Shown: piece after piece, positions 9,048 through 18,191 of the stretch
Layout of the letters: each line of letters begins with the position of its first letter
Numbering within the stretch: position 1 is the first letter of the stretch
Source of the DNA: Candidatus Gastranaerophilales bacterium
Lineage (GTDB): Bacteria > Cyanobacteriota > Vampirovibrionia > Gastranaerophilales > Gastranaerophilaceae
Length of the DNA: 64,000 bases
Reading direction: 5' to 3'
NCBI GenBank assembly: GCA_944325735.1
Contig: CALVBI010000001.1
Location: forward strand, 675,784-739,783
The notes under the pieces: model-generated
The model's input: the letters and a program-made list of their open reading frames with translations, nothing else
What the model was told of the DNA's origin: nothing
The model's database searches: none
Position numbers and translations under genes: made by a program

Positions 9048-9227
9048 TTATCCTATCATAAATAAACTCAATTTATAAATACCGAAAAATATTAATGCAA
9101 CTATCATCATTATAATTATAATTGCAGTTTGTCTTATAATATTAAACTCTTTTTTAGCTTGAATATATTTAAAGATAAATGGTACTTCTATTAAAAAGCA
9201 AAGTAATATTAAAATAATCTTAAGCAT
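9048..9227 (-). CDS. Small two-TM membrane protein, 59 aa
   Basis: 59-codon gene, nearly all hydrophobic: helix one at about residues 3-22, a short charged loop (QAKKEFNIIR), helix two at about 34-51. The ATG is immediately adjacent to the stop of the 46-aa gene upstream (TAA then ATG) and has AAAGGAGC in front of it, inside that upstream gene. This tight coupling and the strong ribosome site support a real gene. Function unknown; likely an accessory subunit of the neighbouring TonB/VWA membrane cluster. Confidence 0.7.
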   Translation of the reverse strand: MLKIILILLCFLIEVPFIFKYIQAKKEFNIIRQTAIIIIMMIVALIFFGIYKLSLFMIG

Positions 9228-9368
9228 TTATTTGCTCCTTTTGAATATAATATTTTCAAGCATAATTGTTTTGTGCATTTTAGGTTTTATACTTGTAGTA
9301 ATCGCTGTTGTTACTGCAAGGATTATTAATATAATAATTGTAATTATTGTAATTTTAATCACATTCAT
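9228..9368 (-). CDS. Small single-TM membrane protein, 46 aa
   Basis: 46-codon gene with an Ile/Thr-rich membrane helix at about residues 4-26 and a basic C-terminal tail. Its ATG overlaps the stop codon of the TonB-C-like gene upstream by one base (TAATG), and its own stop abuts the next ATG, so three genes are translationally coupled. No homology recognised. Support is from coupling and the membrane-helix composition, not family membership. Confidence 0.6.
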   Translation of the reverse strand: MNVIKITIITIIILIILAVTTAITTSIKPKMHKTIMLENIIFKRSK

Positions 9369-10198
9369 TAGTATGTTATCCTTTCAAAATCAGAGAAATT
9401 GTTAGGTGTAGAATATCTTTCTTCTAGTGCTATAAAGAAATAACCTTGTACGACTGTTGATTTTCTTTGAGTCCCTTTTGGAAAATTTAGAATAGGCTGT
9501 TTTTGTAATTTTGAGATTGCTGTTTTTACATTATTTCTTGCAACATCCATATAATTAGGATTTGAACAGTTAACTTTTATATTGGAAACATTCCCGAATT
9601 TATCTACAACAAAGTTGAAAGTAAACATTGTGCCTAGTGGAGCATATTCAATATTTGAATTTCTCATTATTTGATTTTGGACATTACTTCTCCATTTGTT
9701 CCAAGCAATAATTTCTTCTTGTTCAGTCATGTAAGGGTTATTGAAATTACTGTTTTTAGGATATGTATTTGTTTGTTTAGGTTGATTTTCTTGTATATTG
9801 TATTCTTTTTCAACTTCATTTAAAAGTTGTTGAAGAAGTTCTATTTGTGATAAATCTTCTTCTGGGATTGTTTTATCAATTTCTTTCTTAGGTTTTGTTG
9901 GATTTATATTTATTGTTTCAATTTGTTTTAATTCTGGTTGTTGAACAGGGTCTTTTATTATTTGCTCAATTGGTTGTTGAGTATTTATTTCAGTTTGTTT
10001 AGGTGTTGTTTGAGTCGTTTGTGTATTTGTAGTTGTTCTTATTGGAATATTTTTCGTTGAGATGGTGTCGCTAATTCTTGTCAGCTTAAAGTTTTCATCT
10101 TCAATAATCAGTGGATGATGCATTTCTGGATGAAATTTAAGCGTTAATATTGTTGCTACAACAAATGAAATTATTACAAATACTTTTAAAAAATCCAT
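9368..10198 (-). CDS. Single-TM TonB-C-like protein
   Basis: 276 aa. N-terminal membrane anchor (about residues 4-21), then a Thr/Gln/Pro/Glu-rich linker with repeated TQTT- and QQP-like words (about 50-140) and a C-terminal TonB-like domain (about 165-265: NKWRSNVQNQI, FNFVVDKFGNVSNIKV, AISKLQKQPILNFP). This is the order of TonB: anchor, periplasmic spanner, C-terminal domain. ExbB/ExbD are not recognisable nearby, although the 537-aa polytopic protein just upstream could play an energising or scaffold part (speculation). Stop overlaps the next start. Confidence 0.7.
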   Translation of the reverse strand: MDFLKVFVIISFVVATILTLKFHPEMHHPLIIEDENFKLTRISDTISTKNIPIRTTTNTQTTQTTPKQTEINTQQPIEQIIKDPVQQPELKQIETININPTKPKKEIDKTIPEEDLSQIELLQQLLNEVEKEYNIQENQPKQTNTYPKNSNFNNPYMTEQEEIIAWNKWRSNVQNQIMRNSNIEYAPLGTMFTFNFVVDKFGNVSNIKVNCSNPNYMDVARNNVKTAISKLQKQPILNFPKGTQRKSTVVQGYFFIALEERYSTPNNFSDFERITY

Positions 10199-10200
10199 AA

Positions 10201-11814
10201 TTAATCTTTATCAACTTTTGCCAATAATTCGTCACAAGCGTAGATATCAAATTTCGTTTGGCTTAACATAAGTGTCTCTGCAATTAATAGAGCAGTTGGA
10301 ACAAGAGCTGCAACTAAACTTAAAAACATTCCTTGCATATCTCCACCTATTTCAGTCATAAAATATGATACGTTCATTGCAAATTCTATGAATATAATCG
10401 CACAAGCAATTGTAAGAGATCTTGTTTTTTCTGAATTTAATTTTCGTACTCCTTCAAGTCCGTATATTGTAACTCCATGGTGCTGGTAATCAGAAAAACC
10501 GTCTTGTTTGATTACCTGTGAGCCTTGGATTTTTTTAGTACAGAAAAATGCATTTACAAAAGAGAAAAATGCAAAAATAATTAAAAATGTTGCGAGTGTC
10601 AAAAATACAGGGCTTATTCTTAAGCCTGAAATTCTGACCCAACCTGCAGCTTCAGGAAAACACATTGCAAGAGTATTTGATACACCATAAGCCAAAAATG
10701 GTGCTGTCAAAATGCCTACAACAGTTTCTCCTACTGATTTTAGTTGAAGATTAAACATTTTATCTTTGATATATTGCAGTTTAGAATTACTTAAACTGTT
10801 AATATATCTTTCAATCCATTGTCTATATGATTTTATGACACTTTCAAAATCTTCTCTGTATTCGTATTTATCTAATGTCATAGTCCATTCTACACCGTTG
10901 CATTTGAAATAGCCGCAGCTTATTGCAAGAACTGCCATTATACCAGAGAAAAAGAATGAAATAAAAATCGCAAATGTCATAAAATCATTTAAATTCATGT
11001 AATAAATAAGGTTTACGACATAAATTCCAAGCACAAATATTAATGAGAAAATCAGCATAAAACTTTGACCTAATTTTGCTGATTTGGACATTTCTTTTTG
11101 AATATTGCTTTGCAGATATAGATATATCCCTTGTTTTAAAAGCAAGCATATTCCATAGATTAAAATTGTGTATACGCCCCAAACTTTTATGTTAGTCGGC
11201 ATATGTAAAAAGTTTGCACTTTCTTTAATTTCAAGTCCCATCAGGTAATTTGATACTCCAAATGCACATACCATAGAACTTAAAAACATTGCTATATGTA
11301 AGAAAATACTTGTTTTAGAATTTGTGGATAATTTTTGTTTTAAATCATTAATATGAAAAGCTACTTGTTTGATAATTGCAACACGAGCATCTTCCAAGTC
11401 TTCTTTTTGTTTTTCAAGTTTTACTTTAGTGACAGCATTAACATCTTTGCCGTACAATCCTTTTATATCTTCTTCTGTTAAGTCTTCTTTCCCGATTGAA
11501 GTTATTGTTTTAGTATTATTTACAGGAGCTTCAGCTATAATTTTAATGCCTAAAAATTCATTTGATTCTGCAAACATAATTTTGCAGATGTTACTCGTTT
11601 CAACTTTTTTTATTGGTTGGCCTTTGAATAGGACTTTGTCACTTTTAAATGTGTTAATAATAACGCATTTATTTTCAGATACTTTGTATTCTAATGTTAG
11701 TAAAACGTCATATCCAGTATTTAAAATAATGTCGCAATTTGGGTTTGTTCCGACATTTATTACATCTTTGTTAAATACTTTTTCCCCTTGTGAAGTTGAT
11801 ATTACTATAGCCAT
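10201..11814 (-). CDS. Polytopic membrane protein with FHA-like N-terminal domain
   Basis: 537 aa, not assigned to a known family. Residues 1-95 look like a degenerate FHA/beta-sandwich domain (INVGTNPNCDIIL near 20-32 is the FHA-style segment). A charged stretch (about 120-165) precedes eight likely membrane helices in two groups: four at about 168-310 and four at about 365-525, separated by a soluble region of about 60 residues. The repeat of four suggests an internal duplication (inference). Sits two bases upstream of the TonB-C-like gene and just downstream of the VWA gene. VWA plus FHA-like plus membrane subunits recalls phosphothreonine-linked secretion or stress modules, but no kinase or ATPase is here. 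Confidence 0.6.
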   Translation of the reverse strand: MAIVISTSQGEKVFNKDVINVGTNPNCDIILNTGYDVLLTLEYKVSENKCVIINTFKSDKVLFKGQPIKKVETSNICKIMFAESNEFLGIKIIAEAPVNNTKTITSIGKEDLTEEDIKGLYGKDVNAVTKVKLEKQKEDLEDARVAIIKQVAFHINDLKQKLSTNSKTSIFLHIAMFLSSMVCAFGVSNYLMGLEIKESANFLHMPTNIKVWGVYTILIYGICLLLKQGIYLYLQSNIQKEMSKSAKLGQSFMLIFSLIFVLGIYVVNLIYYMNLNDFMTFAIFISFFFSGIMAVLAISCGYFKCNGVEWTMTLDKYEYREDFESVIKSYRQWIERYINSLSNSKLQYIKDKMFNLQLKSVGETVVGILTAPFLAYGVSNTLAMCFPEAAGWVRISGLRISPVFLTLATFLIIFAFFSFVNAFFCTKKIQGSQVIKQDGFSDYQHHGVTIYGLEGVRKLNSEKTRSLTIACAIIFIEFAMNVSYFMTEIGGDMQGMFLSLVAALVPTALLIAETLMLSQTKFDIYACDELLAKVDKD

Positions 11815-11828
11815 TAATTATCCTCTTT

Positions 11829-12503
11829 TTATCTTCCTAATGCGTGTAGAAATCTTCTTATTGATTTATCAATATTTTGTTTTGGAGCTACGATCAAGTG
11901 ATTTTCGCCTAAAACAGGTGTAAGCTTTTCTTTTGCTAAATCGAGTTTAGCAGGATGTGCATCTAAAAACATCATTGAGATATCAGGTGCATATTTTTTT
12001 ACGTTTTGAACATTTTTAGGTAAAATATCCCAGTTAATTTGTTTTTCAATAGCTCCTTCATTTTCAAGATCCCCAATTACAACTACTGCAGGTACATAGC
12101 CATTTTTTTTCATTGTAAGAGCGTGAGAAAAAGCTTTTTTTAGTCCAACACCATATGCAGTGCCATAATCTTTTTCATCATATTTTGTGAAAGCATCCAT
12201 TGATTTTGTGATAGTGCTTCCATTCATTGGGCTTCCTTCATAAATAAGGTATGCATCTTCAGAAACTCGTAAAATTTTAATTTGGTCTTCTGGATCTAAA
12301 AGGTTACAAATTTGACGTAAAGTTTTTTTCTGTTCAGGTAAATATTTTTGATTAGATGCAGAGGAATCAACAACAAATATAACTGCTGCAGGATGAAAAT
12401 CATCGACTTTAATCTGTTTTAGTCCTGTCCAGATAAATTTTAAAGCAACTGATAGTACCAGTATTAATAATCCTAATGTAACCAATCTTTTATTTAATTT
12501 CAT
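11829..12503 (-). CDS. Membrane-anchored von Willebrand factor A domain protein
   Basis: 224 aa. One N-terminal membrane helix (about 7-24) followed by a VWA domain. The metal site is visible: DSSAS (DxSxS), the Thr of GTAYG and the Asp of VVIGDLENEG. VWA domains bind protein partners through a divalent metal. The ATG at 12503 is preferred; a TTG four codons upstream has no better ribosome site. Lies between the signal-peptide protein at 12560 and the FHA-like gene in a minus-strand run of seven genes. Role in the complex unknown. Confidence 0.8.
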   Translation of the reverse strand: MKLNKRLVTLGLLILVLSVALKFIWTGLKQIKVDDFHPAAVIFVVDSSASNQKYLPEQKKTLRQICNLLDPEDQIKILRVSEDAYLIYEGSPMNGSTITKSMDAFTKYDEKDYGTAYGVGLKKAFSHALTMKKNGYVPAVVVIGDLENEGAIEKQINWDILPKNVQNVKKYAPDISMMFLDAHPAKLDLAKEKLTPVLGENHLIVAPKQNIDKSIRRFLHALGR

Positions 12504-12559
12504 ATTATTATCCAATTATAAAAACTATTTGCTAAGAATAATATATCATAATTTCAGGC

Positions 12560-13390
12560 TTACTGCAATGATTTATTAAAAGGATACGCATTTAGAGGTT
12601 GATTTAGTTTTAATTCAATTGTAGTACCGTCAGGAATATCAACATCTTCGCCTTTTTGCAAAGCTCCTCTAATGCCACCTCCGGCAGCTCCAAGCCCTCC
12701 ATATATTAACATATTTCTACCCCAGTCATCACAACCGCCTATTGCAGTAAAAATTGTTCCTACTACCATACTGCCTAATGCTCCGATTAGCATATCTCTT
12801 GTCATTTTTTTTGCACGTTCACTTTTTTCTTCTATATAAATTTTTTCTGTCGAAATTTCAATCATATTTCCATCAGGGGTGATAATTTGATTGAAATTAA
12901 TTTCTAAAGCTCCGCTTCCATAAGCGTATCCTGCATTTTTTGCATAAGTTGCATTGCCATATACAAGACTGCCTGCTGGGGCAATAAGTGAGCCGTTATA
13001 TACAAAATCTTTTGTGAGAGATGCAATAAGTTTGTCATTTTTTTCAAGACTTCCTGAATTTATACCAGAATCAAATGTTATATGAAAAGTTGTTCCTTCA
13101 GGGATTTCTATTACAGAACCTGTGAGAGTTTTATTTGGTGTTGTTACAGTTTCAAGATTAATAGGAGTTTCTTGTTTTAATTCTATGGGGGTGTAATTAG
13201 ATCTTTCTATATTGTTGTTTTTAATTTCTTTTTTATTTCTTTTTTTTGAATAATCAGTGTTATTAAAATTCGTTTGTTGAAATCTTTGTTTGTCAAATTC
13301 TGCTTGAGCCTCGTCTGAAAAATCATATTCCGCGAGTGCTGGAAGATAGATAAATTGAAAACATAAAAATACAATTAAAAACTTTTTCAT
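12560..13390 (-). CDS. Exported protein with glycine-zipper segment
   Basis: 276 aa. Sec signal peptide (about 1-20, ending ALA), a charged Asn/Lys linker, then a beta-rich domain (about 90-195) containing IPEGTTFHITFDSGI and the repeated phrase IPDGTTIELKL near the end, which resembles periplasmic domains of the TrbI/VirB10 or conjugal-beta type, though I cannot assign the family. Residues about 200-245 are Gly/Ala-rich (glycine zipper, MVVGTIFTAIGG and GGLGAAGGGI), suggesting membrane insertion or oligomerisation. It heads the run of genes down to 8159. No Shine-Dalgarno; the -10 box ends nine bases before the ATG. Confidence 0.6.
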   Translation of the reverse strand: MKKFLIVFLCFQFIYLPALAEYDFSDEAQAEFDKQRFQQTNFNNTDYSKKRNKKEIKNNNIERSNYTPIELKQETPINLETVTTPNKTLTGSVIEIPEGTTFHITFDSGINSGSLEKNDKLIASLTKDFVYNGSLIAPAGSLVYGNATYAKNAGYAYGSGALEINFNQIITPDGNMIEISTEKIYIEEKSERAKKMTRDMLIGALGSMVVGTIFTAIGGCDDWGRNMLIYGGLGAAGGGIRGALQKGEDVDIPDGTTIELKLNQPLNAYPFNKSLQ

Positions 13391-13399
13391 TATTTATAT

Positions 13400-13427
13400 A
13401 TTATAATAGATTGTTGAATTATTACAA
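13400..13427 (-). promoter_or_regulatory. Promoter of the envelope cluster (possibly leaderless)
   Basis: Minus strand TTGTAA (13427-13422), 16-bp spacer, TATAAT (13405-13400). The ATG at 13390 is nine bases beyond the -10, so the leader is at most a few bases long. Confidence 0.5.
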
Positions 13428-13465
13428 CATCTTTGTTATAATTTGTCATACAAGAGAGGGGAATT

Positions 13466-14071
13466 ATGGAAAAAATATTGGAATTATTAGCGGTTGTGAT
13501 CAGTGCATATATAATTGGTTCTATACCTACAGGGTATATAATCGTAAAAGCTTTCACAGGGCAAGATATTAGAACTATTGGTTCAGGTTCTACCGGTGCC
13601 ACTAATGTAAAAAGAGTTATGGGTAAAAAATGGTTTTTTATAACTCTTTTATTAGATGCTTTTAAAGGAGCTTTGCCTGTTGTATTGGCTGCGATGTTTG
13701 CAAAATCTTTTACAGGAATAGGATTGTTGCCGGTATTGGCTGCTATTGCTGTAATTCTAGGTCATAGTAAATCAATATTTTTAAAGTTTACAGGAGGAAA
13801 ATCTGTAGCATCTGGTGTTGGAACTATTTTGGCTCTAAATTGGCAGGTTGGATTAATTATTGCAGCAATATGGGCAGTAATTACATTTTTCTCAAGATAC
13901 GTATCTGTCGGATCTATTATAGCTTTAGCTCTTTCTCCTTTTATTATGTGGGCGTTTAAAGCTCCAATCGCTTATGTAGGCTATTGCACATTAGGAGCTT
14001 TGTATATAATATGGCTTCATCGTTCAAATATTCAAAGACTTATCAAAGGTGAAGAAAATAAGGTTAGATAA
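13466..14071 (+). CDS. plsY: Acyl-phosphate glycerol-3-phosphate acyltransferase
   Basis: 201 aa integral membrane enzyme that transfers an acyl group from acyl-phosphate to glycerol 3-phosphate, the first step of phospholipid synthesis. Seen: the PlsY motifs GSIPTGYI, GSGSTGATN (with the preceding RTIG), DAFKGALP, and GHSKSIFLKFTGGKSVA. Several membrane helices; normal length. GAGAGGGG precedes the ATG. Its stop directly abuts the next small gene. Confidence 0.95.
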   Translation: MEKILELLAVVISAYIIGSIPTGYIIVKAFTGQDIRTIGSGSTGATNVKRVMGKKWFFITLLLDAFKGALPVVLAAMFAKSFTGIGLLPVLAAIAVILGHSKSIFLKFTGGKSVASGVGTILALNWQVGLIIAAIWAVITFFSRYVSVGSIIALALSPFIMWAFKAPIAYVGYCTLGALYIIWLHRSNIQRLIKGEENKVR

Positions 14072-14278
14072 ATGGATTTTACTTTTTTATTAATAGGTTT
14101 AGGTATAATAATTGTTCTTTTTATAATCGGAAAGATTTTTGCAATTTTAACAAAAATCTTTTTGATTATAATTCTTGTCGCAGCTGTTGCTGTCGGATTT
14201 TTCTTTTGGCAGAATAACAATAAAGAGATTAATCCTCAAAAAACAAGTTATATTACTTCTTCTTTGTTTTATCTTTAA
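14072..14278 (+). CDS. Small membrane protein downstream of plsY
   Basis: 68 aa; two hydrophobic helices (about 4-24 and 26-46) and a short polar tail. The ATG follows the plsY stop with no gap (TAAATG), which supports coupled translation. Unknown function; the tail overlaps the convergent 151-aa gene by 26 bases. Confidence 0.5.
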   Translation: MDFTFLLIGLGIIIVLFIIGKIFAILTKIFLIIILVAAVAVGFFFWQNNNKEINPQKTSYITSSLFYL

Positions 14279-14708
14279 TGTAGTTGATTAAAAGGCTTAT
14301 TCCTAATCCTATAGTTGCACCGCCTAAAGTTTTTAGGGTGATTTTTAAAGGTGCTTGCTTTGTTATTGTGCTAATTTCTTGTTTAAATTCTTGCTTAGTA
14401 TCTTTTATTAATGTTTTTACATTGTTATAGAAATTATCAATGCTTTGTTGTTCTAAATTATGGAAGTATTCTCCAAGATTTTTAGATTTTTCTAGTTGTT
14501 GATTAAAATATTTTTTTTCTTTTTCTAAGTAATCGTTATCATAAAAAACAGTTTTCATGAACTTTTTAAAAATTTGTTTTTTATTTGATAGCTCTTGTTT
14601 GGTATCGTATACTTCTTTTGCACCTAAAGCTATTCCGCCTGCAGATGCAAGGATTATGTTTTGTTTAAGATTGTATTTATTGTCTGAAGAACTAATTTTT
14701 TGAATCAT
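14253..14708 (-). CDS. Unrecognised helical protein
   Basis: 151 aa, Lys/Gln/Asn-rich, with a long central helix likely to form a coiled coil (about 35-115) between two short hydrophobic stretches (about 18-30 and 125-143, the latter GGATIGLGISLLINYI). Lies four bases downstream of the 834-aa membrane protein on the same strand, so probably co-transcribed with it. No family recognised. Confidence 0.55.
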   Translation of the reverse strand: MIQKISSSDNKYNLKQNIILASAGGIALGAKEVYDTKQELSNKKQIFKKFMKTVFYDNDYLEKEKKYFNQQLEKSKNLGEYFHNLEQQSIDNFYNNVKTLIKDTKQEFKQEISTITKQAPLKITLKTLGGATIGLGISLLINYIKDKTKKK

Positions 14709-14712
14709 TTTA

Positions 14713-17217
14713 TTAACTCTTAATCATTTTTGAAAGTTTTGAATTATTTGTAAAATTTATATCTTGTTGTTTAGTTTCTTGTTTATTATCTATTTTAGTT
14801 TCTGTATTTTTAGGTGCAACTTCGTAGGATTTGATTGAACGTTTACCTGTTAATCGTTTCATAAAGTCATAGTATTTTCTAGTGAAACCTGTTGCTTTAT
14901 CTTGTTTTTCTTCAAGAGCAATTAATTGATCTCTTGAGTGAGTACCTACTGCAACACCTACAGATTTTCTTGTCAGCCATTCACCGATTGTTGTATTTGT
15001 GAATGTAATCCAGCTCATTCCGAATAATGATTGGTGATATTGTTTGCTGAATGTGCTGTTGAATAGGTCAATTAATAATGTTTGATAGAATAATCTTGAA
15101 CCTTCTTGTACAAATCTTTCTTTGAATTTTGTTTTAGCTCCTTCGACATCATTACCGTTTGATTTCAGCATTACCATGTTGTAGTTATCGGTCATCAAGA
15201 ACCAGATTGTAGCAGCCAGAGCTGCGTTTTTTGCAAGATTTGATAATTCACTGTTAGATACATTTGACATTGTATCAACGTTAAATGATTTTAAAATATT
15301 ATCTTTTACGTAATCTTGGAATGCTTTTGGTGATAAATTCTTTTTCGCAGCTTGATGTCCTATGTTTTCAATACTTGTTGCAAGAGATGATACGTTTGAA
15401 ATTCTTCTTAGTAATTCTTCTTGATCAGCTGATAATTTTGTATTTTTTGCAATTTTGCCGTTTGAAACATTTTGTATAAATTCTTCAAGAGCTTTTGTGT
15501 TAGGAATATTTTTTTCTTTAGCATAATTTTCTACAATTGTGCTAAGAGTATTTTTATCACTTATGTCTAATTTTAAGAAACTTGATTTTTTACTTATTGA
15601 TTTAATTGCATCATCAATTACTGTGTATGGTAATGTACAGTATTTCCATACAAATTTGAACGGAGCTAGGAAGAAGTTTACGAATGGTTTAATTTTCTTA
15701 TCTTTTGCTCCAAGACTTATTGTACCATCAGGATTTGTTGAAGTTTTTGCGATTTTTCTATATTCTTCAGCTAAATTATTGAAACCGTTTTTGTCAAGAA
15801 CTTTAGTAATTTCGTTGAATTTCTCTTTCGAAATTCTGTAATCTTTAATTTGAGTTAAGTCATTATAATGTCTTTTGAAGTAGCCAGAGAATGATTTCCA
15901 AGCATTATCTATTGAAGAAACTTTTCTAAGTCCTTTTACTGCAAATCCTCCGCCAATAATTACACCTACTGCTTTAAGTACTGTATTTAATGATAGTAGA
16001 GGTTTTTGTTGTTTTTCTTTATCTTCTTTGTTTTCTGATGCTTTGAATGATAAATCCGGTTTAATATTAGCTTCTGGAGCGTGATTTTTCTCATTTTCTG
16101 CTCTTGCTTCTTCAGGGGTTAATCTTGTGATATGTTTACCGTTGATTACACGAGAGAATGCTTCTGTTGTAAGAGTTGTTAATGCTGTCATCAGCATAAT
16201 ACCCATTTTGGAGTTGTTGATGTATTTATTTAAAGCCCCTAATGTTACAAGTGTGATGTACGCATTGAAGCCAATTCTTGCCATTTCTTGTTTAAATCTT
16301 ACTTTTTGTTCGTGAGATGCTGCTTTTTTGTCATCATCCATCATTCTTGATAGGTTATAAGCATCGTTTGCTAGGAATATTGCAGGAGGAAGACCTGATA
16401 CTAATCTGTTTAGAGATCTTTCGTGCTTTGTATCATAGTTTCCTGTTTTGGGGTCAAACATTTTTACTGATTGTCTGAATATTTTTGATGAAATTTCAGC
16501 ATCAGATTTATCTTTCAAACCTTTCATTGTTTCAAATAAGCCGCGTAAAGAGTTTACTTTAGCATCAACTTTTGAACGTTGTCTTATTGATTTGAAAAAT
16601 GGTTGTTGGAGTGTTTTGTTTGCCCAACCTTTAAGAGGTTTGATTTTCCCTGCTAATGTGACAATTCCGTTTAGAATATCTGCAGGAAGTATTTTTATAG
16701 GATAAATTAGTCCGTCCCAAATAAGTTGAGGAATAGTCTTTTTGTTGAAAGTGATTTTATCCCCGTTTATTTCAACCATTTTATTTGTAAGTTCGGAATC
16801 TCTCACACTTTCAAATAATTCTTGACCAATAGAAGATTGAATCTTTTCTCCGTTTTTACCTATTTTTTCTATTCCGGTATGTTTTTTTGCAAATTGTAAG
16901 AATTCATTAATGCTATATTCCCCAGCTTTTTTATAGCTAGGAGCAAATCTTAAAGCTAAGCCTGTAGCGATTAAAGCTCCTACTGTATATAGGAGAGGTT
17001 TCATTTTGTCATCTTTTGGAGGTTGTTTTTTATCCCCATTAAAAGAAAGACCTTTAAAAGATAAATCGGTTGAAATACTTTTTAAAGGTCTCTCGTTTAT
17101 TAAATTTTTTGATGACATGAACTCGGAAGAAAGAGGAACATGTTTTGGAGATAATTCTCCTGCTGACTTTTGTCGTTGTTTCACTGTGTCGTAGTTCGTT
17201 AATCTTCCTATAAGCAT
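14713..17217 (-). CDS. Large unrecognised membrane protein with repeated FxG-type words
   Basis: 834 aa, no family recognised. Several hydrophobic segments (about residues 75-95, 305-345, 410-430, 655-680, 735-765) among basic, Lys-rich helical regions; C terminus Lys/Asn/Gln-rich. Two halves each contain a word of the type LSFKG/LSFNG (about residues 50-60) and LSFKA (about 395) followed by a Lys/Glu/Pro-rich linker and a hydrophobic stretch, suggesting an internal duplication. The ATG at 17217 is chosen for its GGAAGG ribosome site; an ATG seven codons upstream has none. Similar short words occur in the orphans at 40782 and 60014. Confidence 0.6.
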   Translation of the reverse strand: MLIGRLTNYDTVKQRQKSAGELSPKHVPLSSEFMSSKNLINERPLKSISTDLSFKGLSFNGDKKQPPKDDKMKPLLYTVGALIATGLALRFAPSYKKAGEYSINEFLQFAKKHTGIEKIGKNGEKIQSSIGQELFESVRDSELTNKMVEINGDKITFNKKTIPQLIWDGLIYPIKILPADILNGIVTLAGKIKPLKGWANKTLQQPFFKSIRQRSKVDAKVNSLRGLFETMKGLKDKSDAEISSKIFRQSVKMFDPKTGNYDTKHERSLNRLVSGLPPAIFLANDAYNLSRMMDDDKKAASHEQKVRFKQEMARIGFNAYITLVTLGALNKYINNSKMGIMLMTALTTLTTEAFSRVINGKHITRLTPEEARAENEKNHAPEANIKPDLSFKASENKEDKEKQQKPLLSLNTVLKAVGVIIGGGFAVKGLRKVSSIDNAWKSFSGYFKRHYNDLTQIKDYRISKEKFNEITKVLDKNGFNNLAEEYRKIAKTSTNPDGTISLGAKDKKIKPFVNFFLAPFKFVWKYCTLPYTVIDDAIKSISKKSSFLKLDISDKNTLSTIVENYAKEKNIPNTKALEEFIQNVSNGKIAKNTKLSADQEELLRRISNVSSLATSIENIGHQAAKKNLSPKAFQDYVKDNILKSFNVDTMSNVSNSELSNLAKNAALAATIWFLMTDNYNMVMLKSNGNDVEGAKTKFKERFVQEGSRLFYQTLLIDLFNSTFSKQYHQSLFGMSWITFTNTTIGEWLTRKSVGVAVGTHSRDQLIALEEKQDKATGFTRKYYDFMKRLTGKRSIKSYEVAPKNTETKIDNKQETKQQDINFTNNSKLSKMIKS

Positions 17218-17309
17218 TGTCTTTTTCCTTCCCGTCATGTATTTTTAACTGAACATGTTTTTTTGACAAGTGGCAGTATATACAAAATTTACAGTATTTA
17301 ACAAATTTT

Positions 17310-18110
17310 TTATAAATGTTGTAATACTGATAAAATAAGGCTTTTAAATTTTATTTTTGCTTTATTTGCGGCTTCAATAACTTCTTCATGGGATAATTTC
17401 CCGCTGGTTTCCGAGCTTGCAGCATTTGTAATGCAGCTTATTCCTAAGATGTTTAATCCGCAATAATTCCCGACTATTGCTTCCGGTACAGTAGACATTC
17501 CAACAGCATCTCCGCCGAGTTTTCTAATCATTTTTATTTCTGCTGGTGTTTCATATGATGGTCCTGAATTTGCCCAATATACGCCTTTTTTTATATCTAT
17601 GCCTAAATCTTTTGCACATTTTTCAGCTATTTTGATTAATGATTTTTTATAAACTTCTGTCATATCAGGAAAACGTTCCCCTAACTTTTCATCATTTGGT
17701 CCTATAAGAGGATTTGAGCCCATATGATTTATATGATCAGTTATCAACATTAAATCAGCTGCTCTGTATTCTTCGTTTACAGCTCCTGCTGCGTTTGTAA
17801 GAATTAGAGTTTTTATACCAAGAGCTTTCATTACTTTAACAGGATAGGTTATTTCCTGCATTGAATGTCCTTCATAAAAATGATTGCGTCCTTGCATCAT
17901 TACAACTTTTTTGCCTTGAATTTCTGCAAAAACTAATCTTCCTTTATGCCCATGTACAGTAGATTTAATAAAGTCAGGAATTTCATTATAAGGAATCGCA
18001 TAATCACAGTATTCATCAGCTAATTCTCCGAGCCCAGAACCTAGAATAATAGCTATTTCCGGTTTAAAGTCATTAGTTTTTTCCCTGATAAATTCGATTG
18101 TGTTTTGCAT
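17310..18110 (-). CDS. punA: Purine nucleoside phosphorylase (trimeric type)
   Basis: 266 aa phosphorylase that cleaves inosine/guanosine-type nucleosides with phosphate to base and ribose 1-phosphate. Seen: N-terminal phosphate loop ILGSGLGELAD, QGRNHFYEG, the TNAAGAVN segment, SGPSYETPAEIKMI, and GMSTVPEAI. These are the class I (trimeric) PNP signatures. Length normal. AAGGAG lies upstream. Together with the uracil phosphoribosyltransferase nearby it indicates nucleoside and base salvage. Confidence 0.93.
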   Translation of the reverse strand: MQNTIEFIREKTNDFKPEIAIILGSGLGELADEYCDYAIPYNEIPDFIKSTVHGHKGRLVFAEIQGKKVVMMQGRNHFYEGHSMQEITYPVKVMKALGIKTLILTNAAGAVNEEYRAADLMLITDHINHMGSNPLIGPNDEKLGERFPDMTEVYKKSLIKIAEKCAKDLGIDIKKGVYWANSGPSYETPAEIKMIRKLGGDAVGMSTVPEAIVGNYCGLNILGISCITNAASSETSGKLSHEEVIEAANKAKIKFKSLILSVLQHL

Positions 18111-18132
18111 ATATCAACTCCTTTTCCCCACT

Positions 18133-18162
18133 AAAAAAGTTAGAGTAATCTCTAACTTTTTT
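18133..18162. terminator. Bidirectional terminator between omega-like gene and punA
   Basis: Perfect inverted repeat AAAAAAGTTAGAG / CTCTAACTTTTTT with a four-base TAAT loop. On the minus strand it would end the omega-like transcript before punA. Confidence 0.85.
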
Positions 18163-18191
18163 ATAAAACTTTATCTTTATGTTTAGTGAAA

